64,000 nt of DNA from Sphingomonas tagetis (GCF_024211275.1 NZ_JAMLDX010000002.1:1-64000), one strand, 5' to 3'. Counted from the stretch's first letter, positions 19,650 to 28,470 are shown. Numbers and translations are program-made. The notes: generated from the letters alone by a model not told the origin.

Positions 19650-20222
19650 CTATCCATGGATCAGCGCCGCCAGCTCCTCGGGCGTATCGACATCGACCAG
19701 CTCGGCAGGCGAGGTCACGACATGATGGCCGTGCCGCACCAGTTCGCGTGCGCCCATATCGCCTTCGCTCCGCCGCAGCGTCGCGAAATGCTCGCAGCCG
19801 AACAGCACCGGCGGGCGCGGATCGACGCCGTCGCTCGACGCGACAATCGCCTCAGGTCCTTCGGCGCGGTCGAGCAGGCGGTAGATATGAGTCGCGGTCA
19901 CGCGCGGCATGTCGGCCAGCGCGATCAGCACGGCCTCCGCACCGCCAGCGCACGCCGCCTCGACACCCAGCCGCAGCGACCGTCCCAGTCCCGCCGCCGG
20001 GTCGTCGTTGCGGACGATCTCATAGCCGCACGACGCCAGATCGAGCTTGGTGTCGGAGATCACCGCAACCCGCGCGCAGAACGGCACCGCCTCCAGCGCG
20101 ACCACGACGTGCAAGCCCAGCGGCCGCCCGAGATAGGGCGCCATCAGCTTGTCCTCGTCCCCGAACCGCCGTGAGCGGCCCGCCGCCAGCAGCACCAGTG
20201 CAACGCGCTCAGCAGAAATCAT
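19650..20222 (-). CDS. mocA: MobA-like nucleotidyltransferase (MocA/CoxC type)
   Basis: A 190-residue protein. The true start is ATG 20222, which overlaps the xdhC stop (ATGA); a TTG two codons upstream is not needed. The glycosyltransferase-A-like fold shows VLLAAGRSRRFGDEDKLMAPYLGRPL, with the nucleotide-binding LAAGxSxRxG and Lys, and ALADMPRVT, with the metal-binding Asp. The MocA group transfers CMP to molybdopterin to make the MCD cofactor for xanthine-dehydrogenase-type enzymes. Its coupling to xdhC supports this role. No molybdoenzyme gene is in the window. Confidence 0.85.
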   Translation of the reverse strand: MISAERVALVLLAAGRSRRFGDEDKLMAPYLGRPLGLHVVVALEAVPFCARVAVISDTKLDLASCGYEIVRNDDPAAGLGRSLRLGVEAACAGGAEAVLIALADMPRVTATHIYRLLDRAEGPEAIVASSDGVDPRPPVLFGCEHFATLRRSEGDMGARELVRHGHHVVTSPAELVDVDTPEELAALIHG

Positions 20223-21145
20223 TGGCAACCTCGATCATGCAACGCCCTCACCATCCCCGCCGCGATCGACAGCGCGATTTCCGCCGGCCCGACCGCGCCG
20301 ATATCGATCCCCGCCGGCCCGTCGATCCGGTCGATCTGCTCCCCGGAGAGCCCCACCGCCGCCAACCGCTCGCGCCGTGCTTGATGGCTCCGCCGCGATC
20401 CCAGCGCCGCGACATAACCCGCCCCGCCCTTGAGCGCCGCGACCAATGCCGGATCGTCGATCTTGGCGTCATGGCTCAGCGTCACCACCGCGGTCGCGCC
20501 ATCGGGCCGCCAAGCCGCCACCGCCTCGTCCGGCCAGCGATCGTCCAGCGTCACGTTCGGAAACCGCGCTTCGGTCAGGAACCGCCCGCGCGGATCGATC
20601 ACGATCGTCGCGATCCCCATTTCGCGCGCCAGCCCGGCCAGCACCTGCGCGATCTGCACCGCGCCGACGATGAGCAGGCGCCGCGGCGGCTCGTAGCGGT
20701 TGATGAACGCCTCGCCCGCTGGTCGCTCCAGTCCGCTGCGCCCATTGGCCAGGTCGGTGACCACCTCCAGCGCTTCCCCCTCCGTGCGCGCTGCCGCGAT
20801 CGCCTCGAACAGCGCCGGATCGAACCCGTTCGCGCCGACCGGCTGCACCATCACCTCGATCTCGCCGCCGCACGGCAGCCCGGCTTCCCACGCCGCCGCA
20901 TCGGCCACGCCATAGCGCCGCCGCTGGAACCCCGCGCCCGCGATCACCTCTGCCGCGACCGCCATGATATCGGCCTCGACGCAGCCGCCCGACACCGATC
21001 CCTCGAACCGCCCATCCGCATGGATCAGCAGATGCGAGCCGCGCGGCCGCGGCGCCGAGCCCCAGGTCGATACGACCGTCGCCAGCGCCATCGGACTTCC
21101 CGCCCACTCCCTCGCCGCCGTGATGACGCTATCGTTGTCCGCCAA
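20219..21145 (-). CDS. XdhC/CoxI-family molybdenum-cofactor insertion chaperone
   Basis: About 308 residues, with the start inferred as TTG 21145 behind GAGG, just before DNDSVITAAREWAG; this matches where relatives begin. A longer reading continues into the divergent glpQ region and is rejected. The N-terminal XdhC domain has ATVVSTWGSAPRPRGS and GSVSGGCVEADI. The C-terminal Rossmann domain has RLLIVGAVQIAQVLAGLAREMG and VIDPRGRFLTEARFP. XdhC proteins protect sulfurated cofactor and insert it into xanthine dehydrogenase-type enzymes. It is translationally coupled to mocA. Confidence 0.88.
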   Translation of the reverse strand: MADNDSVITAAREWAGSPMALATVVSTWGSAPRPRGSHLLIHADGRFEGSVSGGCVEADIMAVAAEVIAGAGFQRRRYGVADAAAWEAGLPCGGEIEVMVQPVGANGFDPALFEAIAAARTEGEALEVVTDLANGRSGLERPAGEAFINRYEPPRRLLIVGAVQIAQVLAGLAREMGIATIVIDPRGRFLTEARFPNVTLDDRWPDEAVAAWRPDGATAVVTLSHDAKIDDPALVAALKGGAGYVAALGSRRSHQARRERLAAVGLSGEQIDRIDGPAGIDIGAVGPAEIALSIAAGMVRALHDRGCQ

Positions 21146-21208
21146 GGCCGCCTCATTGCTGTCACTCGAATCGGCTAGCCGATCCGCGGATTTCAGGGAG
21201 ATAGGACG

Positions 21209-22252
21209 ATGCCGCGCATGTGGCGAGCCGCGCTCGCGCTGTTTATGATCGCCGCTCCCGCCGCCGCCAAGGACGCGACCATGCCAATCGTCATTGCTCA
21301 CCGCGGCGCCAGCGGCGAACGCCCCGAGCACACGCTCGCCGCCTACAACCTCGCAATCGATCAGGGCGCCGACTTCATCGAACCCGATCTGGTGATGACC
21401 AGGGACGGCCAGTTCGTCGCGCGGCACGAGAACGACATCACCGACACCACCGACATCGCCTCGCGCCCCGAGTTCAAAGACCGCAAGACCGCAAAGGTGA
21501 TCGACGGCAAGAAGCACAGCGGCTGGTTCACCGAGGATTTCACCCTCGCCGAACTCAAGACGCTGCGCGCGAAGGAGCGCCTCCCGCTGCTCCGCTCGGC
21601 CAACAAGGCCTATGACGGCCAGTTCGAAATCCCGACGCTTCGCGAGATCATCGCGTTTGCCAAGGAAGCCAGCAAGAAGACCGGCCGCACCATCGGCATC
21701 TATCCCGAAACCAAGCATCCGAGCTATTTCGCCGGCATCGGCCTGCCGATGGAGGCGCTACTCGTCGCCGAGCTCAAGGCCGCCGGTTGGGACCGCGCCG
21801 ATGCGCCGGTGTTCATCCAGTCGTTCGAGGTCAACAACCTCGAGGCGCTCAGGCGGCTGACGAAAGCGCCGCTGATCCAACTGCTCGACGCCGAAGGCGG
21901 TCCCGCCGACGCCGCGCACCCCAGCTACGCCGCGATGATCACGCCGGAGGGGCTGAAGGCCATCGCCGCCTATGCGACGGGGATCGGTCCGCACAAATCG
22001 CTGGTGGTCAGGAATGACGGCACCGTCACCGCGCTCGTCACGGACGCGCATGCGGTGGGCCTCAAGGTCCATCCCTGGACCTTCCGCGCCGAAAACTTCT
22101 TTCTTCCCGGCGGTCTGCGCGCCGGCATCAACCCGACGGGCCACGGACGGCTGGACGAAGAGATTTCGCGCCATATCGCCGCCGGGGTGGATGGTTTCTT
22201 CACCGATTTCCCGTACATCGGCGCGCAGGCACGCGATCGGCATAAGCGCTAA
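21209..22252 (+). CDS. glpQ: Periplasmic glycerophosphodiester phosphodiesterase
   Basis: A 347-residue secreted enzyme. The signal peptide MPRMWRAALALFMIAAPAAA precedes a GDPD TIM barrel. Catalytic HRGASGERPEHTLAAY (His31 and a downstream Glu/Asp-His set, EPDLVMTRDGQFVARHE) matches the GlpQ form, including the small insertion KHSGWFTEDFTLAEL. It hydrolyses glycerophosphodiesters to glycerol-3-phosphate and an alcohol. It is divergent from xdhC, with a 63-bp gap that must hold both promoters. No glpT follows. Confidence 0.94.
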   Translation: MPRMWRAALALFMIAAPAAAKDATMPIVIAHRGASGERPEHTLAAYNLAIDQGADFIEPDLVMTRDGQFVARHENDITDTTDIASRPEFKDRKTAKVIDGKKHSGWFTEDFTLAELKTLRAKERLPLLRSANKAYDGQFEIPTLREIIAFAKEASKKTGRTIGIYPETKHPSYFAGIGLPMEALLVAELKAAGWDRADAPVFIQSFEVNNLEALRRLTKAPLIQLLDAEGGPADAAHPSYAAMITPEGLKAIAAYATGIGPHKSLVVRNDGTVTALVTDAHAVGLKVHPWTFRAENFFLPGGLRAGINPTGHGRLDEEISRHIAAGVDGFFTDFPYIGAQARDRHKR

Positions 22253-22273
22253 ACGCCTTGGAGAGAATATCGA

Positions 22274-22561
22274 ATGCGTAAGGGGTTGGTCATCTTGGCG
22301 GCCATGCTGCCACTGGTTTCGGGCGGTTGCATCGGCACGGCCGTAAGCGTGGTCAAGGCGCCGTTCAAGGCAGCGGGCCAGGCCGCAGACTGGGCGACCA
22401 CCAGCCAGGAAGAAGCCGACCGCAATGCCGGCCGCAAGCTGCGCAAGCAGGAAGCGCGCGAAGGCCGCGAGCGCCAGGAGCATGAAAAGGCCTGCAAGAA
22501 AGACCCCGAAAATTGCGGCCCCTATCAGGGCTATCGCGCGGGCGATCCCGAAGACGATTGA
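22274..22561 (+). CDS. Small putative lipoprotein, charged C-terminus
   Basis: A 95-residue protein. The N-terminus MRKGLVILAAMLPLVSGGC resembles a lipoprotein signal with lipobox SGGC. It is followed by a short hydrophobic or amphipathic stretch (IGTAVSVVKAPFKAAGQAADW) and a highly charged helix (EEADRNAGRKLRKQEAREGRERQEHEKACKK-type, residues about 55-76). It has two late Cys residues and ends acidic (GDPEDD). No known domain is seen. It lies 21 bp after glpQ and overlaps the convergent hydrolase gene by 31 bp. Confidence 0.72.
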   Translation: MRKGLVILAAMLPLVSGGCIGTAVSVVKAPFKAAGQAADWATTSQEEADRNAGRKLRKQEAREGRERQEHEKACKKDPENCGPYQGYRAGDPEDD

Positions 22562-23277
22562 TCGCCGGCCCGCGCCAGCGTCTCGGCGACCGCGCGCAAC
22601 ACCTCGGGCGACATCTGCGCCAGCAAATGCCCGTTGCTCACCTCGACGGACCGCGCTGCGTCGCACTCGGCCTCATGGCACACCTCGCCATTGACCAGCC
22701 CGTCGCTGCGGCTCCAGATCGCGGTCGCCGGGACCGGCAGCGGCTCGGACGCCTCTTCCAGAAATGCCCGTACCAGCGGATCGTCGGCGCGCTGTCCCGA
22801 CGCCAACTCGAACACGCGCCAGACATTGGTCGCGCTGGGCAGCCCTGCGAAGGGCGAGCAGACCGTGATCACCTCGCGCACCAGATCGGGCGCGCGGTGG
22901 GCCGCGACCCGCGCCATGATCCCGCCCAGACTCACGCCCACCAGCGTCACCTTCTCGCCGGTCTCGTCATGGATCGCAGCGATCCGCTCGAACAGCCGCT
23001 CGCCCTCCACCCCGATCGCGCGCGGCCCGAAATTGCGCCCCAGCTCCCACGGAAAAGCGCGATAACCCAGCGTGTTGAGATAGTGCCTCAACACCAGATT
23101 CGAATTGTCGCCATTGACCAGGCCCGGCAGCGCCAGCACCGGCCGCCCGTCGCCGCGCGGCGCGCTCATCAGCTCGCGCCAGGCGAAAGGCAGCATGCCG
23201 AGGCGCATCGCCGCGCGCGGCCACTCGCTCAACATCACGCCCCTGGGCGGGGCCTTGGCATCCACATTCAGCGCCAT
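22531..23277 (-). CDS. Alpha/beta hydrolase (lipase/PGAP1-like)
   Basis: A 248-residue protein without a signal peptide. The core shows PVLALPGLVNGDNSN (oxyanion strand-turn), then the nucleophile elbow GVSLGG, a lid region, an AIWSRSDGLVNGEVCH strand with the acid Asp, and a final SNGHLLAQMS His. These give a plausible Ser-Asp-His triad. The HYLNTLGYRAFPWELGRNFGP segment resembles bacterial lipases that act on acyl esters. The substrate is unknown. It diverges from phhA, with a 110-bp gap. Confidence 0.82.
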   Translation of the reverse strand: MALNVDAKAPPRGVMLSEWPRAAMRLGMLPFAWRELMSAPRGDGRPVLALPGLVNGDNSNLVLRHYLNTLGYRAFPWELGRNFGPRAIGVEGERLFERIAAIHDETGEKVTLVGVSLGGIMARVAAHRAPDLVREVITVCSPFAGLPSATNVWRVFELASGQRADDPLVRAFLEEASEPLPVPATAIWSRSDGLVNGEVCHEAECDAARSVEVSNGHLLAQMSPEVLRAVAETLARAGDQSSSGSPAR

Positions 23278-23387
23278 CGATCACCTCATAGAAGCAAATG
23301 GTGGCCAAATCAGGAAGTTCCAGCGGCAAAGAAAAAGTCACATCTGCAACTATTCTCGCACCGCCCGGCGTCATGCTATGCTGAACC

Positions 23388-24272
23388 ATGAGCAGCGACA
23401 CCCACGTCCTCGATCATCCGCCCGAAGGCGCTGCGGCCGACTGGACGATTCCGCAGAATTGGGATGCTTTCACGGCAGAAGAACATGCCGTGTGGGACAC
23501 GCTCTACGCGCGCCAGATCGCCCTCCTCCCCGGCCGCGCGTCACAGGCGTGGCTGCGCGGACTCGACCTGCTCAAGCTGTCCGACGCCGGCATCCCCAAT
23601 TTCACGGATCTTTCCGAACGGCTGATGAAGCTCACCGGCTGGCAGGTCGTCGCCGTGCCCGGTCTCGTCCCCGACGACGTGTTCTTCGACCATATGGCCA
23701 ACCGCCGCTTCGTTGCCGGCAACTTCATCCGCCGCCCCGACCAGCTCGACTATCTGCAGGAACCCGACGTCTTCCACGACGTGTTCGGCCACGTCCCGAT
23801 GCTCGCCGACCCGGTGTTCGCCGACTACATGGCCGCCTATGGCCGCGGCGGCCGCCGCGCGATGGAGCTGGGCGCGCTCAAGCACCTCTCGCGCCTCTAT
23901 TGGTACACCGTCGAGTTCGGCCTGATCGAGGAGGCCGACGGGCTGCGCATCTATGGCTCGGGGATCGTCTCCAGCTTTGCCGAGAGCCGCTTCGCGCTTG
24001 AAAGCGACAGCCCCAACCGCATCGGCTTCGACCTGAAGCGCGTGATGCGCACCGAATACCGAATCGACGATTTCCAGCAGAATTACTTCGTCATCCCCAG
24101 CTTCGACGCACTGCTCCGCGCCACCGTCGAGACCGACTTCGCGCCGCTCTACGCCGATATCCTCGCCCAGCCCGACATTCCGATCGCGCGGATCGAGCCC
24201 GGCGACCGCGTCATCACCCACGGCACCCAGGCCTATGCCCGCGAGCGCGGGTGGAGCGAGGGCGCGGCCTGA
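23388..24272 (+). CDS. phhA: Phenylalanine 4-monooxygenase
   Basis: A 294-residue, non-haem iron aromatic amino acid hydroxylase of the monomeric bacterial type. The iron ligands are His130 and His135 in PDVFHDVFGHVPML and Glu176 in YWYTVEFGLI; the IPNFTDLSERLMKLTGWQVVAVPGL pterin-side region is also present. It converts phenylalanine to tyrosine with tetrahydrobiopterin and oxygen. No pterin dehydratase (phhB) or Lrp/PhhR regulator lies nearby. A short hairpin (24273-24289) begins right after the stop and may end the transcript. Confidence 0.95.
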   Translation: MSSDTHVLDHPPEGAAADWTIPQNWDAFTAEEHAVWDTLYARQIALLPGRASQAWLRGLDLLKLSDAGIPNFTDLSERLMKLTGWQVVAVPGLVPDDVFFDHMANRRFVAGNFIRRPDQLDYLQEPDVFHDVFGHVPMLADPVFADYMAAYGRGGRRAMELGALKHLSRLYWYTVEFGLIEEADGLRIYGSGIVSSFAESRFALESDSPNRIGFDLKRVMRTEYRIDDFQQNYFVIPSFDALLRATVETDFAPLYADILAQPDIPIARIEPGDRVITHGTQAYARERGWSEGAA

Positions 24273-24297
24273 GTCTGACAGATTCAGACAAGTCGAT

Positions 24298-24310
24298 GAT
24301 ATAGTATATC
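24298..24310. promoter_or_regulatory. Perfect AT-rich palindrome upstream of the vWA gene
   Basis: GATATA-G-TATATC (24298-24310) is a 13-bp perfect palindrome in otherwise GC-rich DNA, 70 bp before the vWA start codon. It could be a -10 region plus an operator for a dimeric regulator. The assignment is by shape only. Confidence 0.35.
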
Positions 24311-24379
24311 CTGTTCATCTGCGGCTCATCTGACGAGGCGCACCCCTTGCCGCGTCCGCAACGACATGGGGTTCCCGCC

Positions 24380-26182
24380 ATGAAACGCACCGCCAGTCTC
24401 GTCACCCTCTCGCTCCTGCTCGGTGCCGCCGCGCCGCCCGCGCCAACGCAGGTCCGCCGTCCGCCGCCCCAGGCCGACAATGATTCGCCCGTCCGCTGCC
24501 AGATGAGCGCCGGTCGCTACGACCGTAATTTCAGCCGCGGACAAACCTATGGCTTCGGCGGCAGCCGCAGCGCGCCGCTGCCGGCGGCACCCGCTTATGC
24601 GCCACCGCCCCCGCCGCCACCCCCACCGATGGCACCACCGCCGCCGGTGATGGCCGCCCCGGTCCCCGGCTCCGCCGCCGACGCCACCGTCGCCCGCGAA
24701 GCCCGCCGTCAGGCGCAGACTCAGGCCGCGAAGATGGCCCCGCAGACCGCGCCCTATGGCGCGCCGGGCAATCGTGAGCGCTACGAAGGCAAGGAGGTCG
24801 CCGCGATCCAGTCGGTCGCCACTGCGCCCGTCTCGACCTTCTCGGTCGATGTCGACACCGGCGCCTATTCCAACGTCCGCCGCTTCCTCCAAAAGGGTGC
24901 CGCCGTCCCCGCCGAAGCCGTCCGCACCGAGGAAATGGTCAACTATTTCCGCTACGACTATCCCCTCCCCGCGACCCGGCAACAGCCGTTCAGCGTCACC
25001 ACCGACGTCGCCGCCACGCCGTGGAACCCGGACACGCGCCTCGTCCGCGTCGGGCTGCGCGGCTATGACGTGACCGCGCAGGGCCGCCCCGCCGCCAACC
25101 TCGTCTTCCTGATCGACGTCTCCGGCTCGATGAGCAGCGAGGGCAAACTGCCTTTGGTCAAGCAGGCGATGATGATGCTGGCCGACAAGCTGACGTCAAA
25201 GGACAAGGTCTCGATCGTCGTCTATGCCGGCGCCGCCGGCGTCGTGCTCGAACCCACCGCGAGCAAGCAGCATATCAAGGCGGCGCTCGGCTGCCTCGAA
25301 GCCGGCGGTTCGACCGCGGGCGCGCAGGGCATCCAGATGGCCTATGACATCGCCCGCGCCAATTACGTGCGGGGCGGGATCAACCGCATCTTCATCGCCA
25401 CCGACGGCGACTTCAACGTCGGCGTCAGCGACAACAAACAGCTCGAAGCGCTGGTCAGGAAGAACCGCGACGACGGCATCACGCTGACCACGCTCGGCTT
25501 TGGCGAAGGTAATTACAACGAGGCGCTGATGGAGCGCATCGCTGACCTCGGCAACGGCAACTATGCCTATATCGACAGCGCGATGGAGGCGCAGAAGGTG
25601 CTCGACGACGAGCTGTCGGCCTCGCTCTTCACCATTGCCAAGGACGTCAAGGTCCAGGTCGAGTTCAACCCGGCGCAGGTCAAGGAATACCGGCTGATCG
25701 GCTACGAGAACCGCGCGCTGGCAGAGGAGGATTTCGACAATGACGCGGTCGATGCCGGCGACATCGGCGCCGGGCATCAGGTCACCGCGATCTACGAAGT
25801 CGTCCCCACCGGCGCCAAAGGCTGGCTGCCCGAGCGCCGCTATGACGGCAACAAGCCGGCCATGGCGCCGGCCAGGGGCAGCGGGCTCGCCTATGTCCGC
25901 CTGCGCTACAAGCTGCCGGGCGAGGAGACCTCCAAGCTGATCGAAAAGCCGATCGCCGCCGGCCTGCTGCGCACCGCCGGCGCTCCGTCGGGCGACATGG
26001 CCTTCGCCTGCGCCGTCGCCGCGTTCGGCCAGAAGCTGCGCGGCGACAAATATCTCGGCCGTTACAGCTATGCCGACATCCGCGGCCTCGCCGGCAACCC
26101 GCAGGGCTATTGGCGCAACGAGTTCCTGAAGCTGGCGCAGCTGGCGGCGGTGCAGGAAGTCAGGACAGCGTCGAAGGATTAG
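24380..26182 (+). CDS. von Willebrand factor type A domain protein (YfbK-like)
   Basis: A 600-residue exported protein. The start is ATG 24380, giving the signal peptide MKRTASLVTLSLLLGAAAPPAP. A Pro-rich stretch with runs of seven or eight prolines (about residues 73-100) leads to the YfbK-type N-terminal domain (APVSTFSVDVDTGAYSNVRRFL). The vWA domain begins LVFLIDVSGSMSSEGK near residue 240, a complete DxSxS MIDAS motif with later TDGDFNVG. The C-terminal part (DVKVQVEFNPAQVKEYRLIGYENR) is the DUF3520-like domain. It probably binds protein partners in the periplasm via a metal; the partner is unknown. Confidence 0.9.
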   Translation: MKRTASLVTLSLLLGAAAPPAPTQVRRPPPQADNDSPVRCQMSAGRYDRNFSRGQTYGFGGSRSAPLPAAPAYAPPPPPPPPPMAPPPPVMAAPVPGSAADATVAREARRQAQTQAAKMAPQTAPYGAPGNRERYEGKEVAAIQSVATAPVSTFSVDVDTGAYSNVRRFLQKGAAVPAEAVRTEEMVNYFRYDYPLPATRQQPFSVTTDVAATPWNPDTRLVRVGLRGYDVTAQGRPAANLVFLIDVSGSMSSEGKLPLVKQAMMMLADKLTSKDKVSIVVYAGAAGVVLEPTASKQHIKAALGCLEAGGSTAGAQGIQMAYDIARANYVRGGINRIFIATDGDFNVGVSDNKQLEALVRKNRDDGITLTTLGFGEGNYNEALMERIADLGNGNYAYIDSAMEAQKVLDDELSASLFTIAKDVKVQVEFNPAQVKEYRLIGYENRALAEEDFDNDAVDAGDIGAGHQVTAIYEVVPTGAKGWLPERRYDGNKPAMAPARGSGLAYVRLRYKLPGEETSKLIEKPIAAGLLRTAGAPSGDMAFACAVAAFGQKLRGDKYLGRYSYADIRGLAGNPQGYWRNEFLKLAQLAAVQEVRTASKD

Positions 26183-26209
26183 GCCGAACCTATCCCCTAA
26201 CCCCACCCT

Positions 26210-26316
26210 GTCACCCCGGCCATGTGCCGGGGTCCACCCGGCGGCAAGCTATGCCGCAAGAGGCTCGAAGGGCATCTCAAGCGGCTTGGTGGACCCCGGC
26301 ACGAGGCCGGGGTGAC
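26210..26316. repeat. Palindromic intergenic repeat, CCCCGGC family, copy 1
   Basis: Imperfect 28-bp inverted arms (26210-26237 and 26289-26316; gtcaccccggc...ccggggtccac) differ at about two positions. Each arm contains a smaller CCCCGG/CCGGGG palindrome. It lies between the convergent vWA and CNNM genes. A second copy of the same family is at 49020-49125. Confidence 0.8.
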
Positions 26317-26352
26317 GGTTGGAGGGACCGGGCAGCACGAGCCGCCCGCACC

Positions 26353-27657
26353 CTAAGCCGCCTCGCTCACCAGCAGCTTGTCGATCTTGTGCCCGTCCAT
26401 ATCGACGATCTCGAACCGCCAGCCCTGCTCGACAAAGCTCTCGCCTTCCTCGGGCAGCCGCTTGAGTACCGCCAGCGCCAGCCCCGCCACGGTGGCGAAA
26501 TCGCGGTCATCGGGCAGATCGATGCCGATCCGCTCGGCCAGCGCGTCGGCGCCCAATTGCCCCGACACCAGCAACGAGCCGTCCTCGCGCACGGTGATCG
26601 CCGGGTGATCCCCGGCATCGGCGTCCGACGCGAACTCGCCGGCAATCGCCGCGAGCAGGTCGGCCGGCGTCACCAGCCCCTCGAAATGCCCATATTCGTC
26701 ATGCACGAAGCCCATCGGGACCGCCGCCCGCCGCAGCGCGCCGAGCGCGTCCATCGCATCGACCTGATCGGGCAGCACCGGCGCCTGATGCAGCAGCACG
26801 CGCAGGTCGAGCGGCTCGCCGCGGATCAGCGCGCTCACCACGTCGCGCGCCTGCACCACGCCGATCACCTGATCGACCGATCCCTCCGCCACCGGCAGCC
26901 GCGTGTGCGGCGTCTCCGCCAGCGCCTTGCGGATGCCTGCCTCATCCAGATTGGCGTCGATCCAGTCGACCTCGGTGCGCGGCGTCATCACCTCGCGCAC
27001 CGGCCGGTCGGCGAGCCGCACCACGCCCGAGATGATCGAGCGCTCATGCTCCTCGATCACGCCCGAATGCGTCGCCTGCGCGACCAGCATGTGCAGCTCC
27101 TCGGCGGTGACGTGATTTTCGGACTCGCGGTTCATGCCGAGCAGGCGGAAGATCAGCGCGCTGCTCTGGTCGAGCAGCCACACCAACGGCGCGGTGATCT
27201 TCGAGAGCCACAGCATCGGCGTCGCCATGATCACCGCGATCGGCTCGGGCGAGCGCAACGCGAACTGCTTGGGCACCAGCTCGCCGACGATCAGCGAGGC
27301 ATAGGTGGTCAGCGCGATGACGATGGCGAAGCCGATCGTCTCCGCGGTTTCCTTCTCGACGCCCAGCAGCTCGATCCGCGCCGCGGTCGGCATGCCGAGG
27401 CTCGCGCCCGAATAGGCGCCGGCGATGACCCCTATCAGCGTGATGCCGATCTGCACGGTGGAGAGGAACTTGCCGGGGTCCGAAGCCAGGTCGATCGCGG
27501 TCTGCGCGCCGCGCTTGCCCGCCCGCGCCAGCCCGTCCAGCCGCGCCCGGCGCGCCGAGACGATGGCGAGTTCGGACATCGCGAACACGCCATTGAGCGC
27601 GACCAGCGCCAGGATGATCGCGACATCGATCCAGGGAAATGCGGGAAGCGGGTCCAT
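26353..27657 (-). CDS. CNNM/CorC-type hemolysin-family membrane protein
   Basis: A 434-residue protein with the DUF21-CBS-CBS-CorC_HlyC order. The DUF21 domain (about residues 1-190, four helices) holds NGVFAMSELAIVSARRARLDGL and IVGELVPKQFALR. Two CBS motifs follow (VREVMTPRTEVDWID and QVIGVVQARDVVSALI). The CorC_HlyC domain ends SFVEQGWRFEIVDMDGHKIDKLLV. Relatives are implicated in magnesium or cobalt efflux and membrane homeostasis; the hemolysin label is historical. It is transcribed away from tadA's downstream end, with a 46-bp gap. Confidence 0.93.
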   Translation of the reverse strand: MDPLPAFPWIDVAIILALVALNGVFAMSELAIVSARRARLDGLARAGKRGAQTAIDLASDPGKFLSTVQIGITLIGVIAGAYSGASLGMPTAARIELLGVEKETAETIGFAIVIALTTYASLIVGELVPKQFALRSPEPIAVIMATPMLWLSKITAPLVWLLDQSSALIFRLLGMNRESENHVTAEELHMLVAQATHSGVIEEHERSIISGVVRLADRPVREVMTPRTEVDWIDANLDEAGIRKALAETPHTRLPVAEGSVDQVIGVVQARDVVSALIRGEPLDLRVLLHQAPVLPDQVDAMDALGALRRAAVPMGFVHDEYGHFEGLVTPADLLAAIAGEFASDADAGDHPAITVREDGSLLVSGQLGADALAERIGIDLPDDRDFATVAGLALAVLKRLPEEGESFVEQGWRFEIVDMDGHKIDKLLVSEAA

Positions 27658-27703
27658 TGGCCTGCATCGTCCTTAGGCGGAATCAGCCCGGCCGCACAAT
27701 GAT

Positions 27704-28153
27704 CTAACGCCGCGCCGCAAAGAAATCGCGCAGCAGCGCACCCGCCTCACCCTCGCCGATCCCGCCATAGACCTCGGGCCGGTGATGGCAGGTTGGCTGC
27801 GAGAAGAAGCGCGGCCCATGCTCGACCGCCCCGCCCTTGGGATCCGCCGCGCCATAATAGACGCGCGCGATGCGGGCATGCGCGATCGCCCCCGCGCACA
27901 TCGCGCACGGCTCCAGCGTCACCCACAAGTCGCAATCCTCAAGCCGGTCGCGGCCCAGTTTCGCGGCCGCCGCGCGAATCGCCAGCATCTCGGCATGCGC
28001 GGTCGGATCGTGGAGCGTGCGCGGCGCGTTTGCCGCCGCCGCCACCACCTCTTCGCCCCGCATCACCACCGCGCCGACCGGCACCTCGCCCGATTCGGCG
28101 GCGGCGCGGGCGGCTTCCAGCGCGGCGCGCATCGGTTCGGGCAGCGGGAACAT
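27704..28153 (-). CDS. tadA: tRNA adenosine(34) deaminase
   Basis: A 149-residue deaminase starting at ATG 28153. The zinc site is HAEMLAIRAAA (His and catalytic Glu) plus PCAMCAGAIAHARI (two Cys), the exact TadA pattern. GGAVEHGPRFF near the end fits the tRNA-binding part. It converts A34 to inosine in tRNA-Arg(ACG). A much longer upstream reading is an artefact of the neighbouring gene. The small membrane protein at 28195 lies just upstream on the same strand. Confidence 0.95.
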   Translation of the reverse strand: MFPLPEPMRAALEAARAAAESGEVPVGAVVMRGEEVVAAAANAPRTLHDPTAHAEMLAIRAAAAKLGRDRLEDCDLWVTLEPCAMCAGAIAHARIARVYYGAADPKGGAVEHGPRFFSQPTCHHRPEVYGGIGEGEAGALLRDFFAARR

Positions 28154-28194
28154 CGCCCCGCTATAAACCGAACACCCGCGCTCACGCGAAGCGA

Positions 28195-28470
28195 TTACTT
28201 CGCGGCAGGCGCCGGCTGCGCCCTCTCGACCTCGACCGTGGGCACCTGGATCACCTTGTTCTCCATCACCACGGTCGGCACCTGGATCGTCTTGTTGGTC
28301 GTGCCCATGCCGACCTCGCCGACATCGGCCTGCACCGCGGGCGCCTTGCCGCCCTCCAGCTTCACCTCGGGCAGCGAGCCCGATTGCAGGTTCAGATTGA
28401 GCATGCCGAGCGATGCCATCACCACCACGACGACGGCGGCAAGGCCCAATATGGCCAGGATTGCACGCAT
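28195..28470 (-). CDS. Small single-pass membrane protein with IQVPTV repeat
   Basis: A 91-residue protein. One N-terminal hydrophobic segment (residues 3-23) resembles a signal anchor. The exported remainder contains a short internal duplication: NKTIQVPTVVME followed by NKVIQVPTVEVE. It ends in an Ala/Pro-rich, Lys-terminated tail. No domain is recognised. It is probably cotranscribed with tadA (41 bp apart). Confidence is in the gene being real, not in a function. Confidence 0.7.
   Translation of the reverse strand: MRAILAILGLAAVVVVVMASLGMLNLNLQSGSLPEVKLEGGKAPAVQADVGEVGMGTTNKTIQVPTVVMENKVIQVPTVEVERAQPAPAAK

Noticed and set aside
21146..21718. A 499-residue version of XdhC
   Set aside because: The extra N-terminal part is antisense to glpQ and has no family match.
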